Virus record (IMG/VR): IMGVR_UViG_3300046007_001916
Location: 1 to 24,396 of that record
Reading direction: 5' to 3' (one strand)
DNA from: a virus
DNA length: 24,396 bases
Shown: positions 24,093 through 24,396 of the stretch, one piece after another
Layout of the letters: every line of letters begins with the position of its first letter
Position numbering within the stretch: the first letter of the stretch is position 1
Program-made: the position numbers and the translations under genes
The notes under the pieces: generated by a model
Database searches by the model: none
The model's input: the letters and a program-made list of their open reading frames with translations, nothing else
What the model was told of the DNA's origin: nothing

Positions 24093-24314
24093 ATGGAAAC
24101 ACAGGCGATCTTCAACATCGTGGTGGGGATCGCCGCCTTTTTCGGCGGCTGGGTTCTCAACAACATCACGAAGGCCATCGAGCGCTTGGATACTGATGTG
24201 CGTGCTATGCCACATACCTATGTCACGAAAGAGGACTACCACCGTGACATCGACGAGTTGAAGGACATCTGCAAGCAGATCTTCAACAAACTGGACAACA
24301 AGGCCGACAAATGA
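24093..24314 (+). CDS. Holin-like one-TM protein with coiled-coil tail
   Basis: This 73-residue protein has one clear transmembrane segment near the N-terminus (about 5-22, AIFNIVVGIAAFFGGWVL), followed by a charged helical tail (YVTKEDYHRDIDELKDICKQ, then IFNKLDNKADK). Small phage proteins with this TM-plus-coiled-coil plan are frequently found in lysis cassettes and are annotated as holin-like or XhlA-like. Position just after the structural genes supports that. No endolysin is in view, so the role is a hypothesis. Its stop overlaps the next start as ATGA. Confidence 0.55.
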   Translation: METQAIFNIVVGIAAFFGGWVLNNITKAIERLDTDVRAMPHTYVTKEDYHRDIDELKDICKQIFNKLDNKADK

Positions 24315-24396
24315 CCGAGCCTACCGACCTCGAAATGTTCCGAGCACAAGCGAAGGCTGAACTGGCCCGCTTGGAGGCGGAGAGCACCGCAAAAGA
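24311..24396 (+). CDS. Partial gene, cut by window end
   Basis: An ORF begins with ATG 24311, overlapping the previous stop (ATGA), and remains open to the last base with 28 complete codons. The visible N-terminus is charged and helical (DLEMFRAQAKAELARLEAES). Too little is present for a family call. It could be a further lysis-cluster protein. Confidence 0.5.
   Translation, partial: MTEPTDLEMFRAQAKAELARLEAESTAK

Noticed and set aside
17-24396. Prophage attachment sites, integrase, tRNA genes or an origin
   Set aside because: No integrase, repressor, att-like duplication, cloverleaf or replication gene could be recognised in the window.

Overview
The window is the structural half of a tailed bacteriophage genome (or a prophage or metagenomic phage contig). 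Every supportable gene lies on the + strand, packed end to end, often with stop/start overlaps (ATGA or TGATG) and Shine-Dalgarno sequences such as GGAGG or AAGGAG. The DNA is GC-rich with strongly GC-rich third codon positions. That bias also creates many long empty 'shadow' reading frames on the - strand. The gene content suggests an environmental, probably aquatic, phage of a GC-rich bacterium. The host cannot be fixed from the sequence alone.

Layout: (1) DNA packaging, 17-2084: small and large terminase subunits. (2) 2095-6046: one small unknown gene and two large proteins that look like phage 'polyvalent' proteins, carried where genes for ejected or virion-associated factors are often found. 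A well-formed small ORF is nested in the first of these. (3) Head assembly, 6059-12393: a long portal protein, two small genes, a GroES-like co-chaperonin, a scaffold-like acidic coiled-coil protein, two probable head accessory proteins and the HK97-fold-type major capsid protein. (4) 12403-16662: two UUCG-loop hairpins, beta-rich small virion proteins, two Lys/Gly-rich proteins and a head-tail connector carrying an inserted discoidin-like domain. (5) 16666-22899: a zinc-binding small protein and two long tail-fibre/adhesin proteins, the second with about 32 tandem 17-residue repeats. (6) 22899-24396: a free-standing HNH endonuclease, several small unknown genes and a holin-like one-TM protein, apparently the start of the lysis module. 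The last gene is cut by the window end.

No tail tube, sheath or tape-measure gene is visible between the connector and the fibres, so a short-tailed (podovirus-like) particle is most likely. The genes form a conventional pathway: terminase fills a portal-bearing procapsid built on the scaffold, perhaps with help from the phage GroES acting with host GroEL. The connector then closes the head and receives the fibres.

The least conventional features are: a short K-x-G-G-x-V type motif spread over four otherwise unrelated proteins; the two polyvalent-like proteins between terminase and portal; the nested ORF where the preferred coding frame switches; the phage co-chaperonin; and the repeat-rich, lower-GC fibre region followed by the HNH gene.
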